Notes under the pieces: model-generated
The model's input: only the letters and a program-made list of their open reading frames with translations
Told to the model about the DNA's origin: nothing
The model's database searches: none
Shown here: one piece after another, positions 38,651 to 47,389 of the stretch
How positions within the stretch are numbered: position 1 is the first letter of the stretch
Layout: every line of letters begins with the position of its first letter
NCBI GenBank assembly: GCA_029259355.1
Contig: JAPDIZ010000002.1
Span: 62,001-126,000 of the forward strand
DNA length: 64,000 nucleotides
Direction: 5' to 3'
Source: Candidatus Bathyarchaeota archaeon
Lineage (GTDB): Archaea; Thermoproteota; Bathyarchaeia; JAPDIZ01
Made by a program: the position numbers and the translations under genes

Positions 38651-39289
38651 CTAGAGGGGGAGGATTAACCCCACTTGCTGAAGTATCAGAACCCCCCAAG
38701 CAAGGCAGACAGCTAAGGCCCAAACCCCCACACTCCAAGAGAGAACTTTGTGACCATCCATTGGAGGAATCGGTATCAGATTGAAAGCTGCGAGCCAGAC
38801 GTTGACAAAGAACCCTACTCTGCCGATTGCGCCCAGTAAAGAGGTTCTTGGATATGCTAGGGCAAGCGGAGAAAAAGCGAGAGCTAAAGCAATGTTCGCA
38901 GCAGGTCCAGCTAAAGCAATTAGCCCATTCTGCTTCCTAGTCGGAAACGCCTCAAACCAGTAGGCTGGAGTAGCTATCAGAACCGCTCCAGGAGCAGCGA
39001 AGACGAAGCGCCCACCCGTTGCCAAGGAAAGAGCCAAAGCCAGCATAAGCCCAACTCCCCACATCTGATACCTTGCCCACAAGCCGAAGCTTTGTGCGGT
39101 AAACTTGTGGCAGAGCTCGTGCGCTAAGAAGCCCAAGCCTACGGTGAGCAGAGCGATTAAGAAGGTTAGCGCGTATGCGGCAGCAGAGGTGTACCCAGCG
39201 ATCCAGTTGAAAAAGCTTCTCGCTGAGAAGCAAAAGCCCAAGACCACGCCCGAGATGGCCAAGTCTCTGAGTTCATCTGAGGTGAACAA
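38651..39289 (-). CDS. Site-2-protease-type M50 metallopeptidase
   Basis: FLAHELCHKFTAQ (HExxH) and NLIPIPPMDGHKV. Confidence 0.88.
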   Translation of the reverse strand: MFTSDELRDLAISGVVLGFCFSARSFFNWIAGYTSAAAYALTFLIALLTVGLGFLAHELCHKFTAQSFGLWARYQMWGVGLMLALALSLATGGRFVFAAPGAVLIATPAYWFEAFPTRKQNGLIALAGPAANIALALAFSPLALAYPRTSLLGAIGRVGFFVNVWLAAFNLIPIPPMDGHKVLSWSVGVWALAVCLAWGVLILQQVGLILPL

Positions 39290-39354
39290 GCAAAACCATC
39301 TCCTGCACTATCTCTCTTAAATACTGTTTCTAGGGAAATTATTTTTTCGGCGAG

Positions 39355-39624
39355 GTGTTGCGGTTGGCTGAGCTTCTAGACCTGATCTTCGCGTTTCTAT
39401 ATGCCATTGTGTGGATATTCAGCGAGGTGGTCAAGTACTTCGTAGCTGGGATAATAGGGGAAGACGCTTCAGCGATCTTCGGCGGCAATATTGGTCTGCT
39501 GATTCTGCTGACTATCATCTACGTGGCATGGGATGTGGTGTCCAGGTTCCTAAGGTGGATCATCATAATAGGCTGGATACTGGTAGTCATCCGAGCGCTG
39601 CTGATGCTGCTCTTCGGGATCTAG
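39355..39624 (+). CDS. Small membrane protein
   Basis: 89 aa hydrophobic ORF immediately upstream of the tRNA thiolase gene; TTG start. Confidence 0.5.
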   Translation: MLRLAELLDLIFAFLYAIVWIFSEVVKYFVAGIIGEDASAIFGGNIGLLILLTIIYVAWDVVSRFLRWIIIIGWILVVIRALLMLLFGI

Positions 39625-39626
39625 AG

Positions 39627-40592
39627 ATGCCTGCGAGATGTAGGGTGTGCGGCAAGAGCGCTGTTGTTCGCATACCCTACGCTAGGATGTGGCTCTGCAG
39701 CGACCACCTCACAGCTTATTTGGGGAAGAGGGTTGGGGAAACCATAGACAGATACCATTTGCTTAGTGGAGGAGATAGGGTTCTGGTGATGGTTTCTGGT
39801 GGAAAGGACAGCGCTTCCATGGCTGGCATCCTATCAGCTCTAGCTTCTAAGAGGGGGTTTGAGGCAGCGCTTCTCCATATCGACCTAGGGGTTGGAGAGT
39901 TCTCAGCTTTGAGCAGAGCTGCGGCGGAAGAGCTTTCGAAGCGCATCAACCTCCCCCTACTCGTAGTACCTCTTCGAGAAGCAATAGGAGCAGATCTGCC
40001 GAGGCTGATCAAGTCGGTTAGGAGGAGGTCTCCCTGCGCCACCTGCGGAGTAGTCAAGAGGTATGTAGCCAACGTAGCCGCGCTTAGGCTTGGCTTTGAC
40101 GCAGTAGCTGTTGGACACACCTTAGTCGACCTAGCTTCATTCGCCCTAAAGGGGTACATCACGCGGAGCGAAGAGCCCTTGGAGGCGGCGACACCTAAAA
40201 ACCCTGGTCTAAGCGGCTTGTTCGTCGATAGGATAAAGCCGCTGGCCGAGGTTGGCGAGGTAGAGACCAGAGCCTACGTGAAGTACGCTGAGATCCCTTG
40301 GACAGACGCTGTCTGCGAATACAAGCCAGTTCGCACCATCGACGTGGAGATAAGGGATTTTGTGTCGAAGCTTGAGAGGGATTACCCCAGCTTGCTCGTA
40401 TCTATGATGCGGGGGGTTTACGCCAGAGCACCCAAAACCCAGCGAGAGGGCGTAGGCAAGTGCAGCGTTTGCGGAGCCCCCACCAACACCGACGTATGCG
40501 CGTTTTGCAGAATAACCAGCAGAGCGCTGGGAGAATCTGGCGCACCAGCGCTGCACGAGTTTTTGGAGGAGAAAAGAGAGGTATTGGCTTAG
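39627..40592 (+). CDS. TtuA/Ncs6/TtcA-family tRNA sulfurtransferase
   Basis: CRVCGKSAVV zinc finger, VLVMVSGGKDSAS PP-loop, CATCGVVKR, C-terminal CSVCGAPTNTDVCAFC; ATG at 39627. Confidence 0.88.
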   Translation: MPARCRVCGKSAVVRIPYARMWLCSDHLTAYLGKRVGETIDRYHLLSGGDRVLVMVSGGKDSASMAGILSALASKRGFEAALLHIDLGVGEFSALSRAAAEELSKRINLPLLVVPLREAIGADLPRLIKSVRRRSPCATCGVVKRYVANVAALRLGFDAVAVGHTLVDLASFALKGYITRSEEPLEAATPKNPGLSGLFVDRIKPLAEVGEVETRAYVKYAEIPWTDAVCEYKPVRTIDVEIRDFVSKLERDYPSLLVSMMRGVYARAPKTQREGVGKCSVCGAPTNTDVCAFCRITSRALGESGAPALHEFLEEKREVLA

Positions 40593-41335
40593 CCCTTTTC
40601 CACGTGCAGTATCTGCGGCAGCTTTCCAAAAACCCCTACGTAGCCCCTTCTCACCACCAAAGCGCCCCTAATGGGGAGCTTGCGAGCCTCCTCCATACCC
40701 CTCTTCACAGATTCAGTGACATCTTTGCCGCGCACTGCGTTGCAGACCGCAGTAGCGGCAGCGTCAGCTATCGCTGCTGCATCAGCTACCACAACCGCAG
40801 CATCAGCTTCTCCGAGGGATAAGCCCCCGCCCAAAGTCTTCGAGCTCGTAGCGATGCCCATCGGAGTATCGCTTGGCCCAATACGCATGAGCATCCACCC
40901 CACCCCCGACCCTCCTCCGGGAACCACCTTCACCGTAACCGCTCGCTCGGTTTGCACCGAAATCTCTCCTCCGTTCTCAACCACGCACACCCTCGCGCCG
41001 CTTCTAAGCATATGCTCCACCGCGTTATCGGCTAAAGCTCCGGGGAGAGCAGCCATTGGGCCAACACCAACCTCCGCAGCTGCCTCAGCAGCGCTCTTAG
41101 CCACTTTGGGCGCATCGTCTCCGAGCTCGATGGGGGAGAGAGACCTCAGGAAAAGCGAGTTTTTCGCTAGGAATGGGAGGAGTTCTCGATACGCTTCCTC
41201 AAACGACCTTATAGCAGCATACACTGCGGACAGAGAATCCGAAACAACCCTTACGAGACTATGCTCTACCCAAGCCTCAGCTCTATACAGCCCGTTGCGG
41301 AGCACAACCCTCGGAGAGACGCGTAGAGCCGACAT
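40589..41335 (-). CDS. UPF0280 / COG2122 ApbE-like protein
   Basis: MAALPGALADNAVEHMLRSGARVCVVENGGEISVQ...GIATSSKTLGGGLSLGEADAAVVVADAAAIADAAATAVCN. Confidence 0.88.
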   Translation of the reverse strand: MSALRVSPRVVLRNGLYRAEAWVEHSLVRVVSDSLSAVYAAIRSFEEAYRELLPFLAKNSLFLRSLSPIELGDDAPKVAKSAAEAAAEVGVGPMAALPGALADNAVEHMLRSGARVCVVENGGEISVQTERAVTVKVVPGGGSGVGWMLMRIGPSDTPMGIATSSKTLGGGLSLGEADAAVVVADAAAIADAAATAVCNAVRGKDVTESVKRGMEEARKLPIRGALVVRRGYVGVFGKLPQILHVEKG

Positions 41336-41336
41336 T

Positions 41337-41729
41337 CTACACAGCCCTAAGCGCCTTCACTGGGCAGATGGTTGCGCACAGCCCACACCTAACACACTTC
41401 GAGTCGTCAATCACCACATCCCAGTTTTCGTCAAAGCTGATGGCTTGAGTGGGGCAGGGCGAGATGCAGGCTCCGCAAGCGATGCACCGATCCCTGTCCA
41501 GCTCGACGGCGTACATGATCTCCTTTACGATGACGCCGTGCTCGCGAAAGGCAGAGACAACTTCCCTAAGCTTTTCCCCAGTGGTGGGTACGTCTACGAC
41601 GAGTTCTCCCGCAGTCGGCTCTGTCCTAGCCTCCAAGATGTTTATGGCTACACCCGTCTTGAGAACGACTTGAGACAGGATGGGCTTGCTAGCGCTCTCT
41701 GGGTCGTATATCAGCTTGAGCTTAACCAC
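41337..41729 (-). CDS. NIL-domain plus 2[4Fe-4S] ferredoxin protein
   Basis: N-terminal NIL-like domain then CIACGACISPCPTQAISFDENWDVVIDDSKCVRCGLCATICP. Confidence 0.9.
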   Translation of the reverse strand: MVKLKLIYDPESASKPILSQVVLKTGVAINILEARTEPTAGELVVDVPTTGEKLREVVSAFREHGVIVKEIMYAVELDRDRCIACGACISPCPTQAISFDENWDVVIDDSKCVRCGLCATICPVKALRAV

Positions 41730-43249
41730 TACGCACCCCTCCTAACCAGCTTAGCCAAGTCGTCGGTGGTTATTACTCCTATGACGCGTCCAGCAGAGTC
41801 TACCACGGGAGCTCCCGATATCTTGTGGCGCGTGAGCCGAGTCGCTACCACATCAACCGATTCACTCTCATATGCTACGATGACACGCCTCGTCATAACC
41901 TCTTCAAGGCTCTTGGCGTTTTCAGCTACTGCTTTGGCTATGTCCCAGCTGGTCACTATGCCCACGAGCCGCCCTTGGTCGTCTACAATGGGTACGTGGT
42001 CTATGCCGTGCTTAACTATCAACTTAGCGACTTCTCGTATCTCGGTGTCTATGGTGGCTGTGTAGACCTCTCTAGTCATCACGTCCCTAACCCTTGGCTC
42101 GTACTTCTTCAGCGGCATCGGCTTAAACTCTCTAAACCTGGGAAGGGGCTCCACGGGCCTCGAAAGCAAAAAGGTTCCCTCCTCGATCCACTTCTTCAGC
42201 ATGCTAGCGACTTCCTTAGCCATCTTGATGCTGCTCATGGGGGAGGTGGGTACGGTCTTTCCCCCCAAAAACACCTTCCCAGACTTCAGCTCAGCATAGG
42301 TGACCTTCGTCACTATTGGCCTATCCCTAGAGGGTACGCTGTAGTCCACCACCTCGGTGAAGATCTCCTCATCGGATACGGCGGCCGTCTCAGCCACCTT
42401 CTCGTTGATAATAGGAATGGGTATGCCCAAGCCAACATAGAGCGTAGCTCCGTATCGGTGTATGGTAGCTCCTCTCAGGTATCTGGGGCTCATCTCCTTC
42501 AAGTCGCCTTTGACCATCAGAGTGGCAAATCCGTTCTGCGGGCAGTGCTGAGTCCCCTCACCTATTATATAGCCAGTTCCACCGCCTAAGAAGATGCGAG
42601 TTCCCACGCCTATGGTTTGGAATAAGGGATCTTTCTGCAGAGGGCTCAGCTGGCCAGAGCCTGAGAAGCTTACGTTGCCGTAGTGGGGTAGGAGTGTTCC
42701 CAAGTAGGTGTGGAGGACGCGGTCGCTGCTGTTTGTCGCTGCTACGTAGCGCTGGTAGGCGTTTCTGGGGTTGAGTAGGATAGCTTGGTTTAGGTCGTCT
42801 ATGGTTATAGTGGTCTCGATGTAGCTGCGTGGGTAGCAATCGGTGGGGATGCCCTCTCCGCGAAGCTCTATCTCCTTTCTGCTAACCAAGTCCTCGATTA
42901 CATGTCCTCCCCCGTACTCGATGCCCTTGGTCTCGCTAACAGCGGTTGCTCCGAGGTAGACATCTACAGCGGCTAAAGAGCCGTAAGCGGGTACGTCGTT
43001 TAGCCAGCACTGCTGCAGCTTCATAGGTGGGTCGGCGTGGCCGAAGTTGAGGAAAGCACCTGAGCTGCACATAGCGCCGAAGGTGCCTGTTGTGACCACA
43101 TCTACCTCTTTAGCCGCCTCCTTGACGCCCTTAGACTTAGCGAGCTCGACGAACTCGTCAGCTGTTAGCACAATAGCGTCTCCGCGCTTTATCTTCTCGT
43201 TAATCTCCTCATAAGTTCTCAGGGTTTCGGCTCCGAGCTCTCCTGTCAT
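41729..43249 (-). CDS. DUF39/COG1900 homocysteine-biosynthesis (aspartate-semialdehyde sulfurtransferase-like) protein with CBS pair
   Basis: TYEEINEKIKRGDAIVLTADEFVEL...TGTFGAMCSSGAFLNFGH...GIPTDCYPR; two C-terminal CBS domains (RDVMTREVYTA..., EVMTRRVIVAYESE...). Confidence 0.9.
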   Translation of the reverse strand: MTGELGAETLRTYEEINEKIKRGDAIVLTADEFVELAKSKGVKEAAKEVDVVTTGTFGAMCSSGAFLNFGHADPPMKLQQCWLNDVPAYGSLAAVDVYLGATAVSETKGIEYGGGHVIEDLVSRKEIELRGEGIPTDCYPRSYIETTITIDDLNQAILLNPRNAYQRYVAATNSSDRVLHTYLGTLLPHYGNVSFSGSGQLSPLQKDPLFQTIGVGTRIFLGGGTGYIIGEGTQHCPQNGFATLMVKGDLKEMSPRYLRGATIHRYGATLYVGLGIPIPIINEKVAETAAVSDEEIFTEVVDYSVPSRDRPIVTKVTYAELKSGKVFLGGKTVPTSPMSSIKMAKEVASMLKKWIEEGTFLLSRPVEPLPRFREFKPMPLKKYEPRVRDVMTREVYTATIDTEIREVAKLIVKHGIDHVPIVDDQGRLVGIVTSWDIAKAVAENAKSLEEVMTRRVIVAYESESVDVVATRLTRHKISGAPVVDSAGRVIGVITTDDLAKLVRRGA

Positions 43250-43359
43250 GTCTGCAACAGTGTTTTTCAGGCGATATAACCCTTTTTCGACGAGAAAGGG
43301 CTAGAGCATGTAACCCTTAATATGAAGCAGTGAGAAAGAGAGAAGTTTGTGGTGAACCG

Positions 43360-45483
43360 ATGGCGTACGGAAGAGAGATTACCCACATAATCAAGCGTGA
43401 TGGAAGCCTCGAGCCGTTTAACCCCGAGAAGATCAAGAACGCCATACACAAGGCTTTGGTGGCTACGCAGACGGAAGATGGTGAGCTAGCAGCCAACATA
43501 GCCGACGAGGCAATCGAGATAGTTCGCAACAGGTTCGCTGGGAAGACGCCTACCGTCGAAGACGTGCAGGACATCGTGGAGGAGGTGCTGATCAGGCGTG
43601 GTCTAGCGAAGGTTGCTAAAGCCTACATACTCTACCGTCAGCGAAGGACGGAGCTTAGGGAGGCAAAAGCCTTCCTTGGGGTTAGGGACGAGCTGAAGCT
43701 TTCGCTAAACGCCATAACCGTACTGAGGAGGAGGTATCTGCTAAAGGATGATAGAGGAGAAGTTGTTGAAACTCCGAGCCAGATGTTTTGGAGGGTTGCG
43801 AGGACCATAGCCTCCGTGGAGAGGCGCTACGACCCCAAAGCCGATGTGGAGGCTGTGGCCAAAAGGTTCTACGACATGATGAGCAACCTGCTGTTCCTAC
43901 CCAACTCCCCTACCCTGATGAACGCTGGCACGCCATTAGGCCAACTCTCTGCGTGCTTCGTAGTCCCCATCGAAGACTCTCTCGAGAGCATACTCGATGC
44001 GGTAAGGGCTATGGCCATCATAACGCGTACGGGTGGAGGGACGGGCTTCTCGTTTTCCAAGCTTAGGCCAAGAGGCGACATCATTAGCACCACCAAGGGA
44101 GTCGCCTCTGGCCCAGTCTCGTTCATGAGGATATTCGACGTAGTAACTGACGTGATCAAGCAGGGTGGTAGGAGAAGGGGCGCTAACATGGGCGTCCTCC
44201 GCTTCGACCACCCAGACATATTCGAGTTCGTAACCGCTAAGGCGAAGGAGGGGTTTCTAACCAACTTCAACCTCTCGGTTGCGGTAACCGACGACTTCAT
44301 GGAAGCGGCTAAGCAGAGGAAGGAAATTGAGCTGATAAATCCGAGAACTGGCGAAGCAGTTAGGACCGTAAACGCTGGAGACTTGTTTGAGCTGATAGCT
44401 ACCATGGCTTGGCAAACGGGCGACCCAGGCCTCCTCTTTATAGACGAGGTAAACCGCCACAACCCAATCCCACACGTAGGGGTTATCGAGAGCACAAACC
44501 CCTGCGGTGAGCAGCCTCTCCTACCCTGGGAGTCGTGCAACCTAGGCTCCATAGATGTCTCGAAGCTGGTGTACAACGGAGACGTAGACTGGGATAAGCT
44601 GGGGGAGCTTGTCAGGGATGCTGTTAGGTTTTTGGACGACGTGATAGACGCTAACAAGTTCCCGCTTCCGCAGATAGAGGAGATGACAAAAGCCAACAGA
44701 AAGATCGGGTTGGGCATAATGGGCTTCGCCGACCTGCTGGTGCAGCTCTGGATACCGTACGACTCGCAGGAAGCGATTTCGCTTGCTGAGAAGCTGATGA
44801 ACTTCATAACCTCTGAAGCGAGAAAAGCCTCTGAGGAGCTTGGGGAGCAGAGGGGTTCGTTCCCCAACTTCGAGGGAAGCGTCTGGGATCAGAGAGGATA
44901 CGGAGCTATGAGGAACGCCACGGTAACCACCATAGCTCCAACGGGCTCCATCAGCATAATAGCGGGCTGCTCAAGCGGTATAGAGCCGCTGTTCGCCATA
45001 GCCTTCATAAGAAACGTATTAGAGGGGACGAGGCTTCTCGAGGTCAACAAGCACTTCGAGACGATTGCGCGTGAGAGGGGATTCTACAGCAGGTCGCTGA
45101 TGACGGAGATAGCGAGGAAGGGCTCCATAAGGGATATTCCCGAGATACCGGAGGATGTCAAGAGAGTTTTCGTAACAGCCCACGATATTTCGCCTGAGTG
45201 GCACGTTAGGATGCAGGCAGCGTTTCAGAAGTACACTGACAATGCGGTTTCGAAGACCATAAACATGCCGTATAGCGCCACCATCGAGGACGTTAAGCGC
45301 GCTTTTATGCTAGCCTATGAGCTAAAGTGTAAGGGCATAACGGTATACCGTTATGGAAGCAAAAAGGAGCAGGTGCTGTACATAGGGACAGTACTGAGAG
45401 AAACCTCTGAGGAGCTTGAGTTCGTCACCGCAGACTCCGAGTACTCAGGGGGATGCCCAGCGCCCTTCTGCCCAACCCACTGA
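43360..45483 (+). CDS. nrdJ: Class II (adenosylcobalamin-dependent) ribonucleoside-diphosphate reductase
   Basis: N-terminal ATP-cone HIIKRDGSLEPFNPEKIKNAIHKAL, NPCGEQPLLPWESCNLGSIDVSKLV, ATVTTIAPTGSISIIAGCSSGIEPLFA. Confidence 0.92.
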   Translation: MAYGREITHIIKRDGSLEPFNPEKIKNAIHKALVATQTEDGELAANIADEAIEIVRNRFAGKTPTVEDVQDIVEEVLIRRGLAKVAKAYILYRQRRTELREAKAFLGVRDELKLSLNAITVLRRRYLLKDDRGEVVETPSQMFWRVARTIASVERRYDPKADVEAVAKRFYDMMSNLLFLPNSPTLMNAGTPLGQLSACFVVPIEDSLESILDAVRAMAIITRTGGGTGFSFSKLRPRGDIISTTKGVASGPVSFMRIFDVVTDVIKQGGRRRGANMGVLRFDHPDIFEFVTAKAKEGFLTNFNLSVAVTDDFMEAAKQRKEIELINPRTGEAVRTVNAGDLFELIATMAWQTGDPGLLFIDEVNRHNPIPHVGVIESTNPCGEQPLLPWESCNLGSIDVSKLVYNGDVDWDKLGELVRDAVRFLDDVIDANKFPLPQIEEMTKANRKIGLGIMGFADLLVQLWIPYDSQEAISLAEKLMNFITSEARKASEELGEQRGSFPNFEGSVWDQRGYGAMRNATVTTIAPTGSISIIAGCSSGIEPLFAIAFIRNVLEGTRLLEVNKHFETIARERGFYSRSLMTEIARKGSIRDIPEIPEDVKRVFVTAHDISPEWHVRMQAAFQKYTDNAVSKTINMPYSATIEDVKRAFMLAYELKCKGITVYRYGSKKEQVLYIGTVLRETSEELEFVTADSEYSGGCPAPFCPTH

Positions 45484-45521
45484 GGGCAAAAAAGTAGGCG
45501 GCGGGTTGCCGCCTAAACCTT

Positions 45522-45950
45522 CTATCCTCTTGAGCGCCTACCCCTTCCCCGAGGACCTCGATAACCCCTCCCCGAGTAGCGCCTCGTCGAATAATCTACA
45601 GAATACTGCTTCTCAGATAGGTTATTTTCCCTATTGATGTCCTCTTCGGCGATCTCGGACTCCGACTGCTCGAGTGAGCCGAAGCGACCGACGTTTAGCC
45701 GCATAGAGCCTCTGAAAAGCGAGACAAATCCGTTCTTGACCTCGATAGTGTCTCCCACTGAGACTCTATCGATGTCTGCGTCCCAAAGCGTCATGTATAT
45801 CGTGCCAGTTTCGTCACCAACCAACACGTTGGAGACTCTGTGAATCGCACCATCTCGGCTCGAAACTACTTCGCGCTCATTCTCTTTTTCGAGGACTCTT
45901 GCGCGGACGTTGACGCCCTTGGAGTAGGGGGACAGCTCCTCTATCTTCAT
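45522..45950 (-). CDS. ssb: OB-fold single-stranded DNA-binding protein (RPA/SSB-like) with RG-rich tail
   Basis: KIEELSPYSKGVNVRARVLEKENEREV...VSNVLVGDETGTIYMTLWDADIDRVSVGDTIEVKNGFV; C-terminal GRGYRGPRGRGRRSRG. Confidence 0.85.
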   Translation of the reverse strand: MKIEELSPYSKGVNVRARVLEKENEREVVSSRDGAIHRVSNVLVGDETGTIYMTLWDADIDRVSVGDTIEVKNGFVSLFRGSMRLNVGRFGSLEQSESEIAEEDINRENNLSEKQYSVDYSTRRYSGRGYRGPRGRGRRSRG

Positions 45951-46082
45951 GTATCTCCTAGCTGAAGGAACCGACAACAGATTCACTCACACAGAGTTGA
46001 GATGTGTCCTAAAGGAACTCGGTAACTATTAAACCCTTTGGACGTTATGCCGAAGCTTTTTCCAACGCTACGAAGCGGATCG

Positions 46083-46631
46083 CTAGCTAGACTCTTCTCC
46101 AAAGAGAAGCCTTCTTCGCAGCAAGTCGAAGTCTATCTCTGCTTTAGACCTCCACCCAATAGCTAGGACGCCCTCCCCTTCCTTGACCAAGTAGCCCATC
46201 CTCACGAAGCGGTCGATCAAGCGGTCGATTCTCCAGTGAGGAAGCTTCTCCGCCAACAGTTCCTCGACTTCTCTCCTACCAGCTCTTCCTCCCCGCGCAA
46301 GCAGGTAGGCTACGCAAGCAGTTAAGGCGCCGAGGTCGTCGATTCTCCAGCCCAGCCTAACCAAGTCGGAGTAAGCTACTGGTTCGCGAGGAACAACCAA
46401 GAACCTCGCTCTATCCGGATCCTCCTCTCCCTCCTCTTCAAAAACAATCTTAATGGCTAAGCCCAAGGGCTCAAGCTCTTTGTCAAGGGCTTTCAAGACC
46501 TCTAAATAGCTTCTTCCCAAAGCCTTTCTCAGCTCCCAGCCCTTTGCCCCAGGAGTTCGGTGCCTCTGAATGAGGAGTAGCTGAGCAGCTCTCCTTATCT
46601 TTCGAACAAGCGCTGCGCTTTCTCCGCTCAC
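46083..46631 (-). CDS. Nse3/MAGE-like tandem winged-helix (KITE) candidate
   Basis: 182 aa; DDLGALTACVAYLLARGGRAGRREVEELL...RLIDRFVRMGYLVKEGEGVLAIGWRSKAEID resembles the MAGE homology domain; GTGA overlap with 46628..47389. Confidence 0.6.
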   Translation of the reverse strand: MSGESAALVRKIRRAAQLLLIQRHRTPGAKGWELRKALGRSYLEVLKALDKELEPLGLAIKIVFEEEGEEDPDRARFLVVPREPVAYSDLVRLGWRIDDLGALTACVAYLLARGGRAGRREVEELLAEKLPHWRIDRLIDRFVRMGYLVKEGEGVLAIGWRSKAEIDFDLLRRRLLFGEESS

Positions 46632-47389
46632 TCAACGAGCCTCCTTAAGGAAATGGCGACCGACCTCGGAGTAGTTTTTCGAGGGCGCTTGATCCTCAGC
46701 TCTCCACTGGGGTCTTGCTCGATGAACGCGCCTTCCCTAGTAGCTACAAAGCTCACTGCGAGAGCCCTGATTACGCTATCGGCGTAACTCTCTCGTTTGA
46801 CGAAGCTCCAGTACTCGATGTCCTCACCACTCTCCCACTTTCTCCTAAGCTCTTGGCCCACCTCCTCTATTGCCTTCTCCAGCTCTTCGCGGCCGAGCAA
46901 GCCCAGCTCATCTAGAGCCTCTAGCTCAGTAGGTAAGACTTCCTCAAACCTCCTGCCAAGCCTCCTAAGCCTCCTCGCTATGGGCGGGAGGCTTCTCCAG
47001 TACTCCACAGCAGCTTCCAGCGCTTCTCGAGTTAGCGGGTTCGAAGCAACCACAGGCCTCATCGAAGCGGCAAGAGCTTTTCCAAGGCTTTTGAGGGAGA
47101 GCCTAGCCACGATCTCCCTCGTAGTCTCTGGGGTTAGGTGCGTGGGAGATGCTTGCCTAGCTATGGCGTCTCCCTGCAGCCCCAAGACCTGAGTCGCTTG
47201 GTAGATTGCCTCAGCGTCAAGCGAGTGCTCTTGAGGGCTTTGGAGGCTTGGAAGCATCTCAGCTAGCTCATCCAAGCACTCGCCAACGTCAACTTCGAGG
47301 GGGTCGAGCTTCCCCCCGCTAGCGGTTTTGAGCAAGTTTATCAGCTTCTGGAGGCGCTCCTCCCTCGCTTTTCTTCCGCGCATGCTCAT
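46628..47389 (-). CDS. Nse4-like kleisin candidate
   Basis: 253 aa; C-terminal YWSFVKRESYADSVIRALAVSFVATREGAFIEQDPSGELRI resembles the Nse4 C-terminal domain; ATGA overlap with the smc gene. Confidence 0.6.
   Translation of the reverse strand: MSMRGRKAREERLQKLINLLKTASGGKLDPLEVDVGECLDELAEMLPSLQSPQEHSLDAEAIYQATQVLGLQGDAIARQASPTHLTPETTREIVARLSLKSLGKALAASMRPVVASNPLTREALEAAVEYWRSLPPIARRLRRLGRRFEEVLPTELEALDELGLLGREELEKAIEEVGQELRRKWESGEDIEYWSFVKRESYADSVIRALAVSFVATREGAFIEQDPSGELRIKRPRKTTPRSVAISLRRLVE

Noticed and set aside
40671-42065. 464-aa plus-strand ORF
   Set aside because: Antisense shadow of three well-supported minus-strand homocysteine-cluster genes; low-complexity Ser/Ala/Thr composition and no recognisable family
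43869-44867. 332-aa minus-strand ORF
   Set aside because: Lies entirely antisense inside the class II ribonucleotide reductase gene; no domain signature
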